NCBI GenBank assembly: GCA_900102065.1 | Contig: FMVK01000003.1 | Location: 62,001 to 126,000, forward strand | DNA: 64,000 nt | Source of the DNA: Lachnospiraceae bacterium XPB1003 | GTDB lineage: Bacteria; Bacillota; Clostridia; Lachnospirales; Lachnospiraceae | Reading direction: 5' to 3' | Shown: positions 1-9,436 of the stretch, in pieces | Layout of the letters: each line of letters starts with the position of its first letter | Position numbering within the stretch: the stretch's first letter is position 1 | The notes under the pieces: model-generated | The model's database searches: none | What the model was told of the DNA's origin: nothing | Seen by the model: the letters and a program-made list of their open reading frames with translations, nothing else | Position numbers and translations under genes: made by a program

Positions 1-1
1 G

Positions 2-1786
2 AAGTTCGGAGACCGCGAAGTGATCTCCAGACTCTACGATATGGATATCATAGGTTATGACAACGGTATCAATAAGCTCCATCTCTTTGATGTGGAATCC
101 GTTGATGAAACGATAGTAAAGTCCGGTATCGAATTTGACAAGACTGCGATAGACAAGAATCTTACATTATTCCTGTATCCCGATGATTCGGATAAGGAAG
201 GTAATCTGCTTCGAATTTATCAGCAGTATTTCATGGTGAGCAATGCGGCTCAGCTGATCCTGATGGATATGAAGGAGCATGATTACGATCTTCGCAGGAT
301 GTATGAACATGCGGTGATCCAGATCAATGATACTCATCCCACAATGATAATACCTGAGCTCATCCGTATCCTTGTCAACGACAAGGCTTTTACTATGGAA
401 GAAGCTATAAATGTGGTATCGAAGACCTGCGCATATACGAATCATACTATCCTTTCGGAAGCGCTTGAGACATGGCCTTTGGAATATCTTGAGAAAGTTG
501 TTCCGCAGCTTGTTCCCATCATCAGGGAGCTTGATAAGTTTGCGAAGAAGAAATATCCGGATCCCAAGACTGCCATAATCGATGAAGATGACATCGTTCA
601 CATGGCGCATATAGATATACATTACGGCTTCAGCGTAAACGGTGTTGCGGCTATACATACGGATATCTTAAAGAATACCGAGCTGAATCATTTTTATAAG
701 ATATATCCCGAGAAGTTCAACAATAAGACCAACGGAATCACTTTCAGAAGATGGCTCTTATCATGTAACAAGCCTCTTACCGAAATGATCACGGGACTTA
801 TAGGGGAAGACTTTAAAAAGAATGCAGATGAGCTGGAAAAACTTCTTGAGTATAAGGATGATGCAAATGTTCTTTCAAAACTAGAGAGTATCAAGCATCA
901 GAAAAAACTTGAGCTGGTGGCATATCTCAAAGAGAAGGAAGGCGTGGAGCTGGATCCTGATTCCATCTTTGATATCCAGATCAAACGACTGCATGAATAT
1001 AAGAGACAGCAGATGAACGTGCTCTATATCATCCATAAGTATCTGGAGATCAAAGCCGGCAAAAAGCCTGTCCGTCCCATCAGTTTCATATTCGGAGGAA
1101 AGGCTGCACCTGCTTATATCACAGTACAGGATGTGATACATCTGATACTTGTGCTGCAGGAGATCATCAATAACGATCCGGAAGTCAATAAATATATAAA
1201 GATCGTTATGGTCGAGAATTACAATGTAAGCTATGCGGAAAAGCTGATACCGGCATGTGATATTTCAGAGCAGATATCACTGGCCAGCAAGGAAGCGTCC
1301 GGAACCGGCAACATGAAATTCATGTTAAACGGTGCGGTCACTCTCGGAACTGCCGACGGCGCCAATGTGGAAATCAGAGATCTTGTGGGTGACGACAATA
1401 TTTATATTTTCGGCGTAGATTCCGATACGGTAATCGAACATTACAGGAAGGCCGATTACGTTGCGAAGGATTATTATGAAAAGAGTCCCGTGATAAAGGA
1501 AGCACTTGATTTCATAGTAGGCAAACAGGCAATGGCTGTCGGACATAAAGAGAACCTCGAGAGATTATATAATGAGATCCTCGGTAAAGACTGGTTCATG
1601 ACACTGCTTGATCTTGAGGATTATATCAAGGCAAAAGACCGGATATTCGGTGATTTTGAGGACCGGCATAAGTGGCAGCAGATGAGCCTGGTAAATATCG
1701 CAAAATCGGGATTCTTCTCATCGGATCGAACCATTTTGGATTACAACCGTGATGTATGGAAGATAAAGAATGAGGATTACCTTTGA
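2..1786 (+). CDS. glgP: Glycogen/starch phosphorylase, C-terminal part (cut by window start)
   Basis: This cytoplasmic enzyme uses phosphate to release glucose-1-phosphate from the non-reducing ends of glycogen or maltodextrin, with pyridoxal phosphate as cofactor. The frame is open from base 2, so the true start lies outside the window; about 594 residues of an expected ~800-850 are present. The pyridoxal-phosphate site EASGTGNMK followed by [15 protein letters not shown] is intact, with the Schiff-base lysine codon near 1315. The substrate-site stretch NGITFRRWL (near 733) and [14 protein letters not shown] (near 970) are also typical of the family. It is followed after 66 bases by a GH13 amylase, consistent with an alpha-glucan breakdown cluster. 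Substrate preference (glycogen or maltodextrin) cannot be told from this fragment. Confidence 0.97.
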   Translation, partial: KFGDREVISRLYDMDIIGYDNGINKLHLFDVESVDETIVKSGIEFDKTAIDKNLTLFLYPDDSDKEGNLLRIYQQYFMVSNAAQLILMDMKEHDYDLRRMYEHAVIQINDTHPTMIIPELIRILVNDKAFTMEEAINVVSKTCAYTNHTILSEALETWPLEYLEKVVPQLVPIIRELDKFAKKKYPDPKTAIIDEDDIVHMAHIDIHYGFSVNGVAAIHTDILKNTELNHFYKIYPEKFNNKTNGITFRRWLLSCNKPLTEMITGLIGEDFKKNADELEKLLEYKDDANVLSKLESIKHQKKLELVAYLKEKEGVELDPDSIFDIQIKRLHEYKRQQMNVLYIIHKYLEIKAGKKPVRPISFIFGGKAAPAYITVQDVIHLILVLQEIINNDPEVNKYIKIVMVENYNVSYAEKLIPACDISEQISLASKEASGTGNMKFMLNGAVTLGTADGANVEIRDLVGDDNIYIFGVDSDTVIEHYRKADYVAKDYYEKSPVIKEALDFIVGKQAMAVGHKENLERLYNEILGKDWFMTLLDLEDYIKAKDRIFGDFEDRHKWQQMSLVNIAKSGFFSSDRTILDYNRDVWKIKNEDYL

Positions 1787-1852
1787 ATTGAACGGTGCAA
1801 CCTGTCGCTTCGTGTGGTAAAATCTTTTACTGATTGCAGGGAGGGAATAGAA

Positions 1853-3166
1853 ATGTGGGCTTATGAAAGTGTTTTTTATCAGATTTATCCGTTGGGCTTT
1901 TGCGGAGCTCCGTTTGAAAATGACGGAAATCAGGTATCAAGGATACTTAAAGTAATAGACTGGATCCCTCATATCAAAAAACTGGGATGCAATGCCATAT
2001 ACTTTTCTCCGGTTTTCGAATCGGACACACATGGGTATAATACGAGAGATTATACTAAGATCGATGTGCGGCTTGGTACCAATGCCGACTTTAAGAAGGT
2101 ATGTGAGGCTCTGCACAAGGAAGGGATAAAAGTCGTCCTGGACGGTGTGTTCAATCATGTGGGAAGAGGCTTCTTTGCATTTCAGGATGTGCTGAAGAAC
2201 AGAGAGAATTCGCCCTATGTGAATTGGTTTTCACGCATTGCTTTTGACGGTAATTCCAATTACAATGACGGCCTCTGGTATGAAGGCTGGGAAGGTAATT
2301 ACGATCTCGTTAAACTCAATCTCCGCAATGAAGATGTAATAAACCATATCTTCAATGCTGTAGAGGGATGGATAAAAGAATTTGACATAGATGGTATAAG
2401 ACTTGATGTTGCATACTGTCTCGACAGAGACTTCCTTAGAAGGCTCAGAGAATTTACAGATTCAAAGAAGCAGGACTTCTTCCTTCTGGGTGAAGTATTG
2501 CATGGAGAATACGGCAGGATGCTGGGGGAAATGCATCTTCACTCTCTTACTAATTATCAGTGTTATAAGGGTATCTATTCCGCACTTAATTCCGCGAATC
2601 TCTTTGAGATAATACACGGACTTATGCGTCTCTTCGGACCGGAAGACTGGTGTGTTGCAAGAGGTACTCATTTATTGTCCTTTGCGGACAATCATGATGT
2701 GTCACGTATTGCGACGCTGATACAGGATCCGTCCTGCTTACCGCTTGCTTACGGACTTGTATTCGGAATGCCGGGAATACCCTGTGTATATTACGGCAGT
2801 GAATGGGGAACCAAAGCAGATAAGAGCGAAGGCGATCCGGCACTGCGTCCTTCTTTTGAGAAGCCCGAATGGAATGAGCTTACGGAGATCATCTCAAGGA
2901 TGGCTGAAGCAAAGAAGAATTCCAAAGCACTGCAATACGGAGGTTTCAGGAGCGTACTGTTAAATAATAAGCAGTGCATATTCGAGAGAAGATGCGACGA
3001 GGAGAGAGTACTTGTTGCGATCAACATGGACAGCGTCCCCTATACGGCACATTTCGATGCCGGATGCGGACAGGCTGACGAGCTTTTAAGCGGAAAGAAG
3101 CACGACTTCGGCGGAGGAAGCGAACTTCCTCCTTACAGCGTAGCCTTCTGGAAGATGGAAAGATAA
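1853..3166 (+). CDS. GH13 alpha-amylase-family hydrolase (maltodextrin-degrading type)
   Basis: Retaining alpha-glucosidase/amylase of family GH13, 437 residues, no signal peptide, so it probably acts on internal maltodextrins or glycogen fragments. The three catalytic acids are visible: nucleophile Asp185 in GIRLD, acid/base Glu214 in LLGEV, and Asp282 in DNHD. The opening SVFYQIYPLGF and the FNHVG segment are standard TIM-barrel region signatures. An in-frame GTG lies at 1814, but GGGAGG at about 1840-1845 sits 7 bases before the ATG at 1853, so I take 1853 as the start. The position after glycogen phosphorylase supports a role in cytoplasmic glucan turnover. A small cyclomaltodextrinase/neopullulanase-like activity is possible; the exact specificity is not readable. 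Confidence 0.93.
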   Translation: MWAYESVFYQIYPLGFCGAPFENDGNQVSRILKVIDWIPHIKKLGCNAIYFSPVFESDTHGYNTRDYTKIDVRLGTNADFKKVCEALHKEGIKVVLDGVFNHVGRGFFAFQDVLKNRENSPYVNWFSRIAFDGNSNYNDGLWYEGWEGNYDLVKLNLRNEDVINHIFNAVEGWIKEFDIDGIRLDVAYCLDRDFLRRLREFTDSKKQDFFLLGEVLHGEYGRMLGEMHLHSLTNYQCYKGIYSALNSANLFEIIHGLMRLFGPEDWCVARGTHLLSFADNHDVSRIATLIQDPSCLPLAYGLVFGMPGIPCVYYGSEWGTKADKSEGDPALRPSFEKPEWNELTEIISRMAEAKKNSKALQYGGFRSVLLNNKQCIFERRCDEERVLVAINMDSVPYTAHFDAGCGQADELLSGKKHDFGGGSELPPYSVAFWKMER

Positions 3167-3199
3167 AAGAAATAAAGAAAGATAAGGAGATTGCCTGAC

Positions 3200-5893
3200 A
3201 TGGCTAAGGAACTTGCTAAAACCTACGACCCCAACGGACTTGAGGACAGACTTTACAAGAAGTGGCTTGATAAAAAATATTTTCATGCCGAAGTGGATTC
3301 TAAGAAGAAACCCTTCACTATCGTTATCCCGCCTCCTAATATCACGGGACAGCTTCACATGGGACATGCTCTTGATGAGACTATGCAGGATATCCTTATC
3401 CGTTTTAAGAGAATGCAGGGCTACAGCACACTCTGGCAGCCCGGAACAGATCATGCTTCCATCGCTACGGAAGTAAGGATCACAAATACTCTTAAGGCAG
3501 AAGGCATCGACAAGCATGAGCTGGGAAGAGAGAAATTCCTTGAGCGTGCATGGGAGTGGAAGAAGGAATACGGCGGCAGGATCATTGAACAGTTAAAGAA
3601 GCTGGGATCATCCTGTGACTGGGACAGAGAACGTTTCACCATGGACGAAGGCTGCAATAAGGCGGTTAAGGAAGTCTTCGTTAAGATGTATGAGAAGGGA
3701 TATATATATAAAGGTTCCCGTATCATCAACTGGTGCCCTGTCTGCAATACTTCTCTTTCTGATGCGGAAGTAGAATACGAAGAGCAGAACGGACATTTCT
3801 GGCATATCAAATATCCGATTCTCAATGATGACGGATCGGAGAGCGGAAAGTATATCGAATTCGCTACCACAAGACCCGAGACCATGCTGGGTGATACAGC
3901 AGTTGCTGTTAATCCTAAGGATGACAGATATAAGGATCTTGTAGGAAAGAAACTCATGCTTCCTCTTGTGAACAGACCCATCCCCGTAGTTGCTGATGAG
4001 TATGTTGATATGGAATTCGGTACAGGTGTTGTTAAGATCACACCTGCTCACGACCCTAACGACTTTGAAGTAGGAAAGCGTCATGATCTTCCCGTTATCA
4101 ATATCATGAATGACGATGCTACTATCAACGAGAACGGCGGAAAGTATGCAGGCATGGATCGCTATGCTGCGCGTGAAGCCATCGTTAAGGATCTGGATGC
4201 GCTCGGACTTCTTGTAAGGATCGAAGATTATTCACACAATGTAGGAACACATGACAGATGTCATACAACAGTTGAGCCTCTTGTAAAGCAGCAGTGGTTC
4301 GTTAAGATGGATGAGCTCATCAAGCCTGCGAAGAAGGCTGTTGAGACGGGAGAGATCAAGCTGGTGCCCGCAAGTCTTGCAAAGACTTACAACAACTGGG
4401 TAGACAATATCCGTGACTGGTGTATCTCAAGACAGCTCTGGTGGGGACACAGGATTCCCGCTTATTACTGTGACGAATGCGGCGAGATGGTCGTATCGAG
4501 GGAGACTCCCGATAAGTGTCCCAAGTGCGGCAGCACTCATCTCACGCAGGATCCGGATACACTTGATACATGGTTCTCATCCGCACTCTGGCCTTTTTCA
4601 ACTCTCGGCTGGCCCGATGAGACACCTGAGCTTAAGTATTTCTATCCTACGGATGTGCTTGTAACGGGATATGACATCATATTCTTCTGGGTTATCCGTA
4701 TGGTATTCTCTGCTTATGAGCAGATGGGAGAGAGACCTTTCAAGACAGTGCTCTTCCACGGACTTGTTCGTGATGACAAGGGCAGAAAGATGAGTAAGTC
4801 TCTCGGAAACGGTATCGATCCTCTTGAGATCATCGATCAGTACGGCGCAGATGCATTGAGACTTACGCTCATCACAGGAAACGCACCCGGAAATGATATG
4901 CGTTTCTATCGTGAGAAGGTTGAAGCTAACCGTAACTTCGCAAATAAGATCTGGAATGCATCCAGATTCGTTCTTATGAACATGCCGGATGAAGCTGCGG
5001 GAGACAAGGCTCTTTACAAGCCTGAGGACAAAGACCTCCTGCCTGCCGACAGATGGATTTTATCCAAGGTCAATACTCTTGTTAAGGATGTTACCGACAA
5101 CATGGAGAAGTATGAGCTCGGTGTTGCTGTACAGAAGGTTTATGACTTCATCTGGGACGAGTATTGTGACTGGTATATCGAGATGGTTAAGCCCCGTCTC
5201 TATGCTAAGGACAGCGAGGATGAGAAGGATCAGATCTCTAGAAATGCAGCTCTCTATACATTAAAGACTGTACTTGTGACTGCAATGAAGCTCCTTCATC
5301 CTTATATGCCGTTCATAACAGAAGAGATCTTCTGCAATATCCAGGATGAGGAAGAGTCCATCATGGTATCCGAGTGGCCCGTATATTCGGATGAGTTTGA
5401 TTTCGCTAAGGAAGAAGCAGAGATCGAGACCATCAAGGAAGCTGTAAGAGGTATCAGAAATGTCCGTACGGAAATGAATGTTCCTCCTTCGAGAAAGGCT
5501 CAGATCTATGTTGTGACCGTCGATAAGGATGCGGCAGAGAGTTTCGCCGAGAACGGATATTTCCTTAAGAACCTTGCTTATGCATCAGAAGTTAAGATCC
5601 AGGCCGACAAAGCGGGAATCGCAGAAGATGCTGTGTCTGTTATGTTAGCTCATGCTGCTATCTATATGCCTTTCTCGGATCTGGTGGATATCGAGAAGGA
5701 ACTCGAGCGTCTTAAAAAAGAGGAAAAGCGCCTTGAGGGAGAGCTTAAGAGATCCGAGTCCATGCTCAATAATGAAAAATTCTTATCCAAGGCTCCCGAA
5801 GAGAAGATCGCCGAGGAGAAAGAGAAGCTCGCCAAGTACGAGAAGATGATGGAGCAGGTTAAGAACCAGATAGCCGGACTGACCAAAGAATAA
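3200..5893 (+). CDS. valS: Valyl-tRNA synthetase
   Basis: Class I aminoacyl-tRNA synthetase charging tRNA-Val in the cytoplasm; 897 residues, normal for the family. The HIGH-type motif is HMGH at residues 53-56 and the KMSKS loop is at about residues 530-534 ([10 protein letters not shown]). The editing domain with [17 protein letters not shown] lies between them, and two CxxC pairs (near 4470-4530) look like the zinc site. The last ~70 residues are a charged coiled coil rich in Glu and Lys, as in ValS enzymes that contact the tRNA with this arm. A TTG lies in frame at 3191, but AAGGAGA at 3183-3189 is placed correctly for the ATG at 3200. There is no obvious T-box leader in the 33 bases upstream, so it may be read through from the preceding gene. 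Confidence 0.98.
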   Translation: MAKELAKTYDPNGLEDRLYKKWLDKKYFHAEVDSKKKPFTIVIPPPNITGQLHMGHALDETMQDILIRFKRMQGYSTLWQPGTDHASIATEVRITNTLKAEGIDKHELGREKFLERAWEWKKEYGGRIIEQLKKLGSSCDWDRERFTMDEGCNKAVKEVFVKMYEKGYIYKGSRIINWCPVCNTSLSDAEVEYEEQNGHFWHIKYPILNDDGSESGKYIEFATTRPETMLGDTAVAVNPKDDRYKDLVGKKLMLPLVNRPIPVVADEYVDMEFGTGVVKITPAHDPNDFEVGKRHDLPVINIMNDDATINENGGKYAGMDRYAAREAIVKDLDALGLLVRIEDYSHNVGTHDRCHTTVEPLVKQQWFVKMDELIKPAKKAVETGEIKLVPASLAKTYNNWVDNIRDWCISRQLWWGHRIPAYYCDECGEMVVSRETPDKCPKCGSTHLTQDPDTLDTWFSSALWPFSTLGWPDETPELKYFYPTDVLVTGYDIIFFWVIRMVFSAYEQMGERPFKTVLFHGLVRDDKGRKMSKSLGNGIDPLEIIDQYGADALRLTLITGNAPGNDMRFYREKVEANRNFANKIWNASRFVLMNMPDEAAGDKALYKPEDKDLLPADRWILSKVNTLVKDVTDNMEKYELGVAVQKVYDFIWDEYCDWYIEMVKPRLYAKDSEDEKDQISRNAALYTLKTVLVTAMKLLHPYMPFITEEIFCNIQDEEESIMVSEWPVYSDEFDFAKEEAEIETIKEAVRGIRNVRTEMNVPPSRKAQIYVVTVDKDAAESFAENGYFLKNLAYASEVKIQADKAGIAEDAVSVMLAHAAIYMPFSDLVDIEKELERLKKEEKRLEGELKRSESMLNNEKFLSKAPEEKIAEEKEKLAKYEKMMEQVKNQIAGLTKE

Positions 5894-5928
5894 CTTTTTG
5901 TTGATTTTTGGGTTACGATAAATTATTA

Positions 5929-5965
5929 TGTAAATGCGTGTGCAAAAAAAGCACAGGCATTTACA
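5929..5965 (+). other. Long hairpin with A7 loop after valS
   Basis: A 15-base stem with one mismatch (5929-5943 pairs with 5951-5965) encloses a loop of seven A. It lies 35 bases after the valS stop. No T-run follows, so it is not a standard intrinsic terminator; a processing or 3'-end stability role is possible. Confidence 0.6.
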
Positions 5966-5993
5966 TTGACTTGTTTAGTCTGCGGAGATCGTG

Positions 5994-6143
5994 ATGATAG
6001 TATTTGAAGAAGAACTTAAGAAATTTCATAAAAGTCTCGAGATCGACGACGCTGAAAAGGATATATATGAGAAAAACGACGAGAAGGACGTAGTTGAAGT
6101 GCTTCTCGATGTCGCAAAGAATGACGACGGAATGGGCGAGTAG
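5994..6143 (+). CDS. Small acidic protein, 49 residues, unknown function
   Basis: I do not recognise this gene. The ATG at 5994 has GGAG at 5984-5987 with a 6-base spacer; a GTG directly in front (5991) is an alternative start. The 49 codons encode a highly charged, soluble peptide (many Glu, Asp and Lys, no Cys, no membrane segment) that looks alpha-helical, beginning MIVFEEELKKFHKS. It stops 11 bases before the start of the zinc-ribbon/TPR gene and shares its transcript direction, so the two are probably co-transcribed. Codon use resembles the neighbours. A real gene is favoured by the good ribosome site and close spacing, but this is inference. Confidence 0.55.
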   Translation: MIVFEEELKKFHKSLEIDDAEKDIYEKNDEKDVVEVLLDVAKNDDGMGE

Positions 6144-6154
6144 GAGAACGAGGC

Positions 6155-7558
6155 GTGGAGTGTTTTAATTGCGGCTGCGTTCTTACCGAACTTGAGTATT
6201 GTACAAACTGCGGGACGGATGTAAGACAGTACAAGAAAATCATATATACCTCCAACAGGCTTTATAATGAGGGACTTGAGAGGGCGGAAGTCAGGGATCT
6301 TTCCGGGGCAGTCCGTGTTCTTCGTGATTGTCTTCGTTTCAATAAAAACCATGTGGAAGCCAGAAATCTCCTCGGTCTTATTTACTATGAGACAGGCGAG
6401 GCTGTGGAGGCTTTATCCGAGTGGGTTGTCAGCGTTAATATCAAGCCGGAAAAGAATATCGCCAAGGAATATATAGGCATTGTCCAGTCCAATCAGGGCC
6501 GTCTTGATACCATCAAGACATCTATCAGGAAGTATAATAAGGCTCTCGATCTGTGCAAACAGGACAGCCCGGATCTTGCAGTGATACAGCTGAAGAAGGT
6601 TATACGCCTCAATCCCAACTATGTTCAGGCAAGACAGCTCCTTGCTCTCATGTATATCCAGAAGGAAGAGTGGGAGTGGGCAAGAAAGGAACTTGAGCAG
6701 GCTCTCAAGACTGATAAGGGTAATCTTACCACGCTGCGTTATTTAAAGGCTGCGGAAGATGCTCTCGGTGAAAGTTCCGACAAGAAAAAGAACCAGAAAA
6801 AGAAAGAGACTAAGACCGCGATATATCGCACGGACGGCAATGAGACCATCATCCAGCCTGTCCGCGGACCGGAGATGCCGGGAGTCGGAGTATTTATCCA
6901 GATCGGCATAGGTATATTGATTGGTGTATGTGTGGCATATTTCATGATACTCCCCGCAAGGATATCCGAAGTCAGGGAGGAGCTTAACGGCAAGGCGCAG
7001 GATTATGCTACTCAGATAGATCAGAAGAATGCCGAGATCACGGAACTGAATTCACGTATCAGTGAACTCGAAGGCGATATACAGACACAGAAGGAAACCA
7101 TCAACAGCTACTCGGGAGCCAACGGTTCGATAGAGGTCAACAACAACCTGATCGCTGCTGCATATGCTTATCTTGATGACAGTCAGGACAGTTTGAATGT
7201 GGACAGCTATCTTGGCATGATATCTCAGGATTATATCGACAACAATGCATCTCCCGAATTCCTGAATCTGTATAATTACTTAAAGAACGGCATAGGTACA
7301 TCCGCATCGGAAAGCTTCTATGATGACGGTATCGAAGCCTATAATACAATGGACTATGATACGGCTATAGACAAGCTCTCCAAGGCATACCAGTACGATC
7401 CGGATAACGATGACGCACTTTACTATCTCGGACTGGCTTATCTGGACAGCGGAGATGTCACCAATGCGGCGGCCAAGTTTAATCAGCTGTTAGATACATT
7501 CCCTAACAGTGCCGAGGCCGAGAAGGCTAAAAAGCACCTTAATGAGATTAATGAATAA
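6155..7558 (+). CDS. Zinc-ribbon / TPR membrane protein
   Basis: A 467-residue scaffold-type protein. Residues 3-22 hold two CxxC pairs (CFNC and CTNC), a small zinc ribbon. Residues ~30-195 form TPR-like helical repeats (for example FNKNHVEARNLLGLIYYETG and LNPNYVQARQLLALMYIQ). A Lys-rich segment (~205-218) precedes one membrane helix (~245-270), then a coiled coil (~275-320), and a second TPR group at the C-terminus (~395-465). The likely layout is cytoplasmic zinc ribbon plus TPRs and an outer-surface coiled coil plus TPRs. The start is GTG at 6155 with AGGAG at 6142-6146. The partner is unknown; the mix of domains suggests protein-protein anchoring at the membrane. Confidence 0.85.
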   Translation: MECFNCGCVLTELEYCTNCGTDVRQYKKIIYTSNRLYNEGLERAEVRDLSGAVRVLRDCLRFNKNHVEARNLLGLIYYETGEAVEALSEWVVSVNIKPEKNIAKEYIGIVQSNQGRLDTIKTSIRKYNKALDLCKQDSPDLAVIQLKKVIRLNPNYVQARQLLALMYIQKEEWEWARKELEQALKTDKGNLTTLRYLKAAEDALGESSDKKKNQKKKETKTAIYRTDGNETIIQPVRGPEMPGVGVFIQIGIGILIGVCVAYFMILPARISEVREELNGKAQDYATQIDQKNAEITELNSRISELEGDIQTQKETINSYSGANGSIEVNNNLIAAAYAYLDDSQDSLNVDSYLGMISQDYIDNNASPEFLNLYNYLKNGIGTSASESFYDDGIEAYNTMDYDTAIDKLSKAYQYDPDNDDALYYLGLAYLDSGDVTNAAAKFNQLLDTFPNSAEAEKAKKHLNEINE

Positions 7559-7638
7559 ACGTGCAATAGCGTGATAAATGCGCTATAATCTTATATACTA
7601 AGTGCGGATGCAACTGCACTAAAAAAGGGAGGAACGAT

Positions 7639-8148
7639 ATGGCAACTATCAAAGTTAAACCCAAGGTTGAAAAAGAGCCCAAGGATGTGGCCGGAAGGAT
7701 AATCGGATTTCTATTCCTGCTCATGCTCTTAGCGGGCGGCTATTTTATGTTTGATATGTTCCGCCAGATCGATAAGGTTAACGAGAATATCCAGGGTGAA
7801 TGGGATATACCGGCTCAGTTAGGTGAGGATTCATGTGATTGCTGGCAGTTCACCACTGACGGCAAGGCTGAAGGCAATACAGGAGTTGCGCTCAGCTTTA
7901 CCAAGAATAAGAAGACCGGTGAGCGCAGCAATATCGTTGAGTACACATACGTTATCGAGGAGTATACCGATTCTGCTGACACCGTACGTACACATATCGT
8001 GGTAACCACTTCCGGTGTTAAGCGTTCAGAGATGGTTTCCAAAGAGATCAGGATCACATCCCTTTCCAAGATGGAGATGTCCGTTACATTCGTAAACGAC
8101 CGTTTCCATACAGATATCACAAGACTTACAAGACCTACGATGTTCTGA
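7639..8148 (+). CDS. Single-pass membrane protein with small beta-rich outer domain
   Basis: Unrecognised 169-residue protein. Residues ~20-42 are one membrane helix (IIGFLFLLMLLAGGYFMF), preceded by a Lys-rich cytoplasmic tail. The rest is outside and looks beta-rich, with alternating polar/hydrophobic strands and a GEWDIP...CDCWQFTTDGKA opening that recalls lipocalin-like bacterial domains. The ribosome site GGGAGG at 7628-7633 fits the ATG at 7639. It follows the zinc-ribbon/TPR gene after 80 bases, which contain a TATAAT at 7584-7589 with only a weak -35. It ends ahead of a strong terminator. Function is unknown. Confidence 0.8.
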   Translation: MATIKVKPKVEKEPKDVAGRIIGFLFLLMLLAGGYFMFDMFRQIDKVNENIQGEWDIPAQLGEDSCDCWQFTTDGKAEGNTGVALSFTKNKKTGERSNIVEYTYVIEEYTDSADTVRTHIVVTTSGVKRSEMVSKEIRITSLSKMEMSVTFVNDRFHTDITRLTRPTMF

Positions 8149-8175
8149 TGATCATTTCGATATCGTAATTCATAA

Positions 8176-8210
8176 CGGCGGCTGGTTGATTTGACCGGCC
8201 GCTGTTTTTT
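8176..8210 (+). terminator. Intrinsic terminator
   Basis: A 12-bp GC-rich stem (8176-8187 with 8193-8204, including G-U pairs) is followed by six T (8205-8210). It ends the valS-TPR-membrane protein stretch. Confidence 0.85.
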
Positions 8211-8455
8211 CTCGGCCGCGATCGGTCTCCCTTAGAGATGCATACGGTCGTTCTCCAAACTGTATGTTACCCTTGTAGACATGTTCTCGCTCTTGAAAAA
8301 CGCAGCGGATACATAAGGCACCACAAGACGGTGCCTAAGTGAATTAGTGAAAGAGCGGTGATATTTCTCTGTTTTTTCAAAAATATCCCTAATAGTAGAC
8401 TTTTTTAAGGTCAAAAGTGGTAGAATATTTTTAGTTAAAATATTGGAGGTGTGGC
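8211..8455. other. AT-rich intergenic stretch without a recognised gene
   Basis: It holds a small hairpin (AGGCACC at 8316-8322 with GGTGCCT at 8330-8336) and a possible weak promoter (TAGACT 8396-8401, TAGAAT 8421-8426, 19-base spacer) for the next gene. A 60-codon minus-strand frame covers most of it, but has no convincing ribosome site. Nothing else is supported. Confidence 0.4.
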
Positions 8456-8749
8456 ATGGCTGTATTGGAGGTACTTTTTTTCTTTATATTCGGTATATGG
8501 GGAATGTATCGTTTAATAGTATACGGAGATAGTTTTTCTTATGCACTCATTGCTGGCGCTGTACTATGTCTTGTGGCATTAGTTTTCCAAATGTTTCGTG
8601 ACCAAGGGAGTATAGAACGTTTCAAAGAAAATCAGGGCCAACAGTCTATTGAACTTGAAAAACAAAAAATTGAATTAGAAAAACAGAGACTTGAACTTGA
8701 AAAACAAAAGCTTGAACTAGAAAGACAGAAAGCGGAAGTTCGAGAGTAG
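8456..8749 (+). CDS. Small membrane protein with heptad-repeat tail
   Basis: Unrecognised 97-residue protein. Two hydrophobic segments (~4-23 and ~28-46) form a membrane hairpin. Residues ~62-95 are a near-perfect seven-residue repeat of the form (I/L)ELEKQ(K/R), four to five copies, which should make a charged single helix or coiled coil. The ribosome site GGAGGTG (8445-8451) lies close to the ATG. Codon choice is more AT-rich than in the flanking genes (many AAA, GAA, TTA), and terminators stand on both sides, so the gene looks like an inserted cargo unit. Similar short proteins occur near mobile elements in gut Firmicutes, but no transposase or integrase is seen here. Confidence 0.7.
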   Translation: MAVLEVLFFFIFGIWGMYRLIVYGDSFSYALIAGAVLCLVALVFQMFRDQGSIERFKENQGQQSIELEKQKIELEKQRLELEKQKLELERQKAEVRE

Positions 8750-8758
8750 TAAACAGAA

Positions 8759-8796
8759 ATAGTTCTCACGGATACACTCCGAGGGGACTATTTTTT
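8759..8796 (+). terminator. Intrinsic terminator
   Basis: Two stacked stems, 9 bp outer (8759-8767 with 8783-8791) and 4 bp inner (CGGA/TCCG), followed by T to 8796. It closes the heptad-repeat gene. Confidence 0.85.
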
Positions 8797-8959
8797 GATT
8801 GCAATCATAGTGCTTGTTATCAATTTTAATTATTATAGTGTTTCATTTACTGAAAAGGTGGCAATGTCCTTAGTTATTCGTATAACTGATGAACTGACAG
8901 CACGAGAGTTACGAGAGAATACGCTGGCGATGGAGACTCTTACTATATTTTGTGTTTGA
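8795..8959 (+). CDS. Possible 54-residue ORF or gene remnant
   Basis: A frame starting with TTG at 8795 has AGGGG at 8782-8786 in front, lying inside the terminator stem, and runs 54 codons. The N-terminal ~14 residues are hydrophobic and the rest is polar with ITDELTARELRENTLAMETL. An inner ATG at 8864 (preceded by AAGGTGG) would give 31 residues. It could be a small membrane peptide or the relic of a larger protein. I cannot decide, and it may not be expressed. Confidence 0.22.
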   Translation: MIAIIVLVINFNYYSVSFTEKVAMSLVIRITDELTARELRENTLAMETLTIFCV

Positions 8960-9029
8960 TATGGTGCTCAAGTGTTATAATATTCACCCTACCGTTCTTT
9001 GACCGAAAATCGGTGTGGTCACAATATGC

Positions 9030-9089
9030 GCCGTGCTCGGCCCCCCGCCCACTGTAAGATCACACAGTGTCGGGATGATTAAGCACGGC
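9030..9089. repeat. Nested inverted repeats downstream of azlD
   Basis: GCCGTGCT at 9030-9037 is complementary to AGCACGGC at 9082-9089, enclosing CACTGT (9050-9055) paired with ACAGTG (9064-9069). It lies between the end of azlD (minus) and the + strand patch. It could be the 3' structure of the azl transcript, although there is no clear T-run in the minus direction. The rest of 8960-9103 shows nothing. Confidence 0.5.
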
Positions 9090-9103
9090 CGGATAATAGA
9101 AAA

Positions 9104-9412
9104 TCAGTGTAAGAACAGCTCGGTGATAAATACCACTGCGCAGGATACGGTAGCGACCAGTATCATGCTCTTTTTAAAGAAGGAAAGTATGAGTGCCGTT
9201 ATGAATCCTGCCACTGCGGAAGCAGTGCATTTTGTTGCGGTAAAAATAGCGGGAACCGTCATGACCGTAAGCGTTACGTAAGGAACATAATACAGGAATG
9301 AGCGCAGCAGCTTATTCTTTATCTCCTTACGGATTATAGTCATGGGAAGGACTCGTACCAGATATGTGACAACGGCCATGACCGTTAAATATATCCATAT
9401 ATTTCCGTTCAT
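9104..9412 (-). CDS. azlD: AzlD-family branched-chain amino acid export subunit
   Basis: Small partner of AzlC in a two-component exporter for branched-chain amino acids and related compounds. The protein is 102 residues with about four membrane helices, standard for AzlD, and carries the typical VTYLVRVLPM segment near the N-terminus (~15-24). It begins 24 bases after the azlC stop on the same strand, so the pair forms an azlCD operon. No regulator gene is adjacent. This is the only transcription unit besides typA that runs on the minus strand in the window. Confidence 0.9.
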   Translation of the reverse strand: MNGNIWIYLTVMAVVTYLVRVLPMTIIRKEIKNKLLRSFLYYVPYVTLTVMTVPAIFTATKCTASAVAGFITALILSFFKKSMILVATVSCAVVFITELFLH

Positions 9413-9436
9413 ATCAATAACGTCTCCGATCAGTGA

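Noticed and set aside
167-658. Minus-strand ORF within glycogen phosphorylase
   Set aside because: An antisense shadow of a clearly coding + frame with conserved family motifs.
7561-7589. Promoter for the one-TM protein gene
   Set aside because: TATAAT at 7584-7589 is good, but the -35 region matches at only three bases; left out as a separate feature.
8232-8414. 60-codon minus-strand ORF between terminator and the heptad-repeat gene
   Set aside because: No clear ribosome site and no recognised domain; it may be a relic or a chance frame in AT-rich DNA.
9030-9089. Part of a signal recognition particle RNA
   Set aside because: GCCGTGCT recalls SRP RNA, but the conserved GGAAG/GCA core and the full stem are absent.
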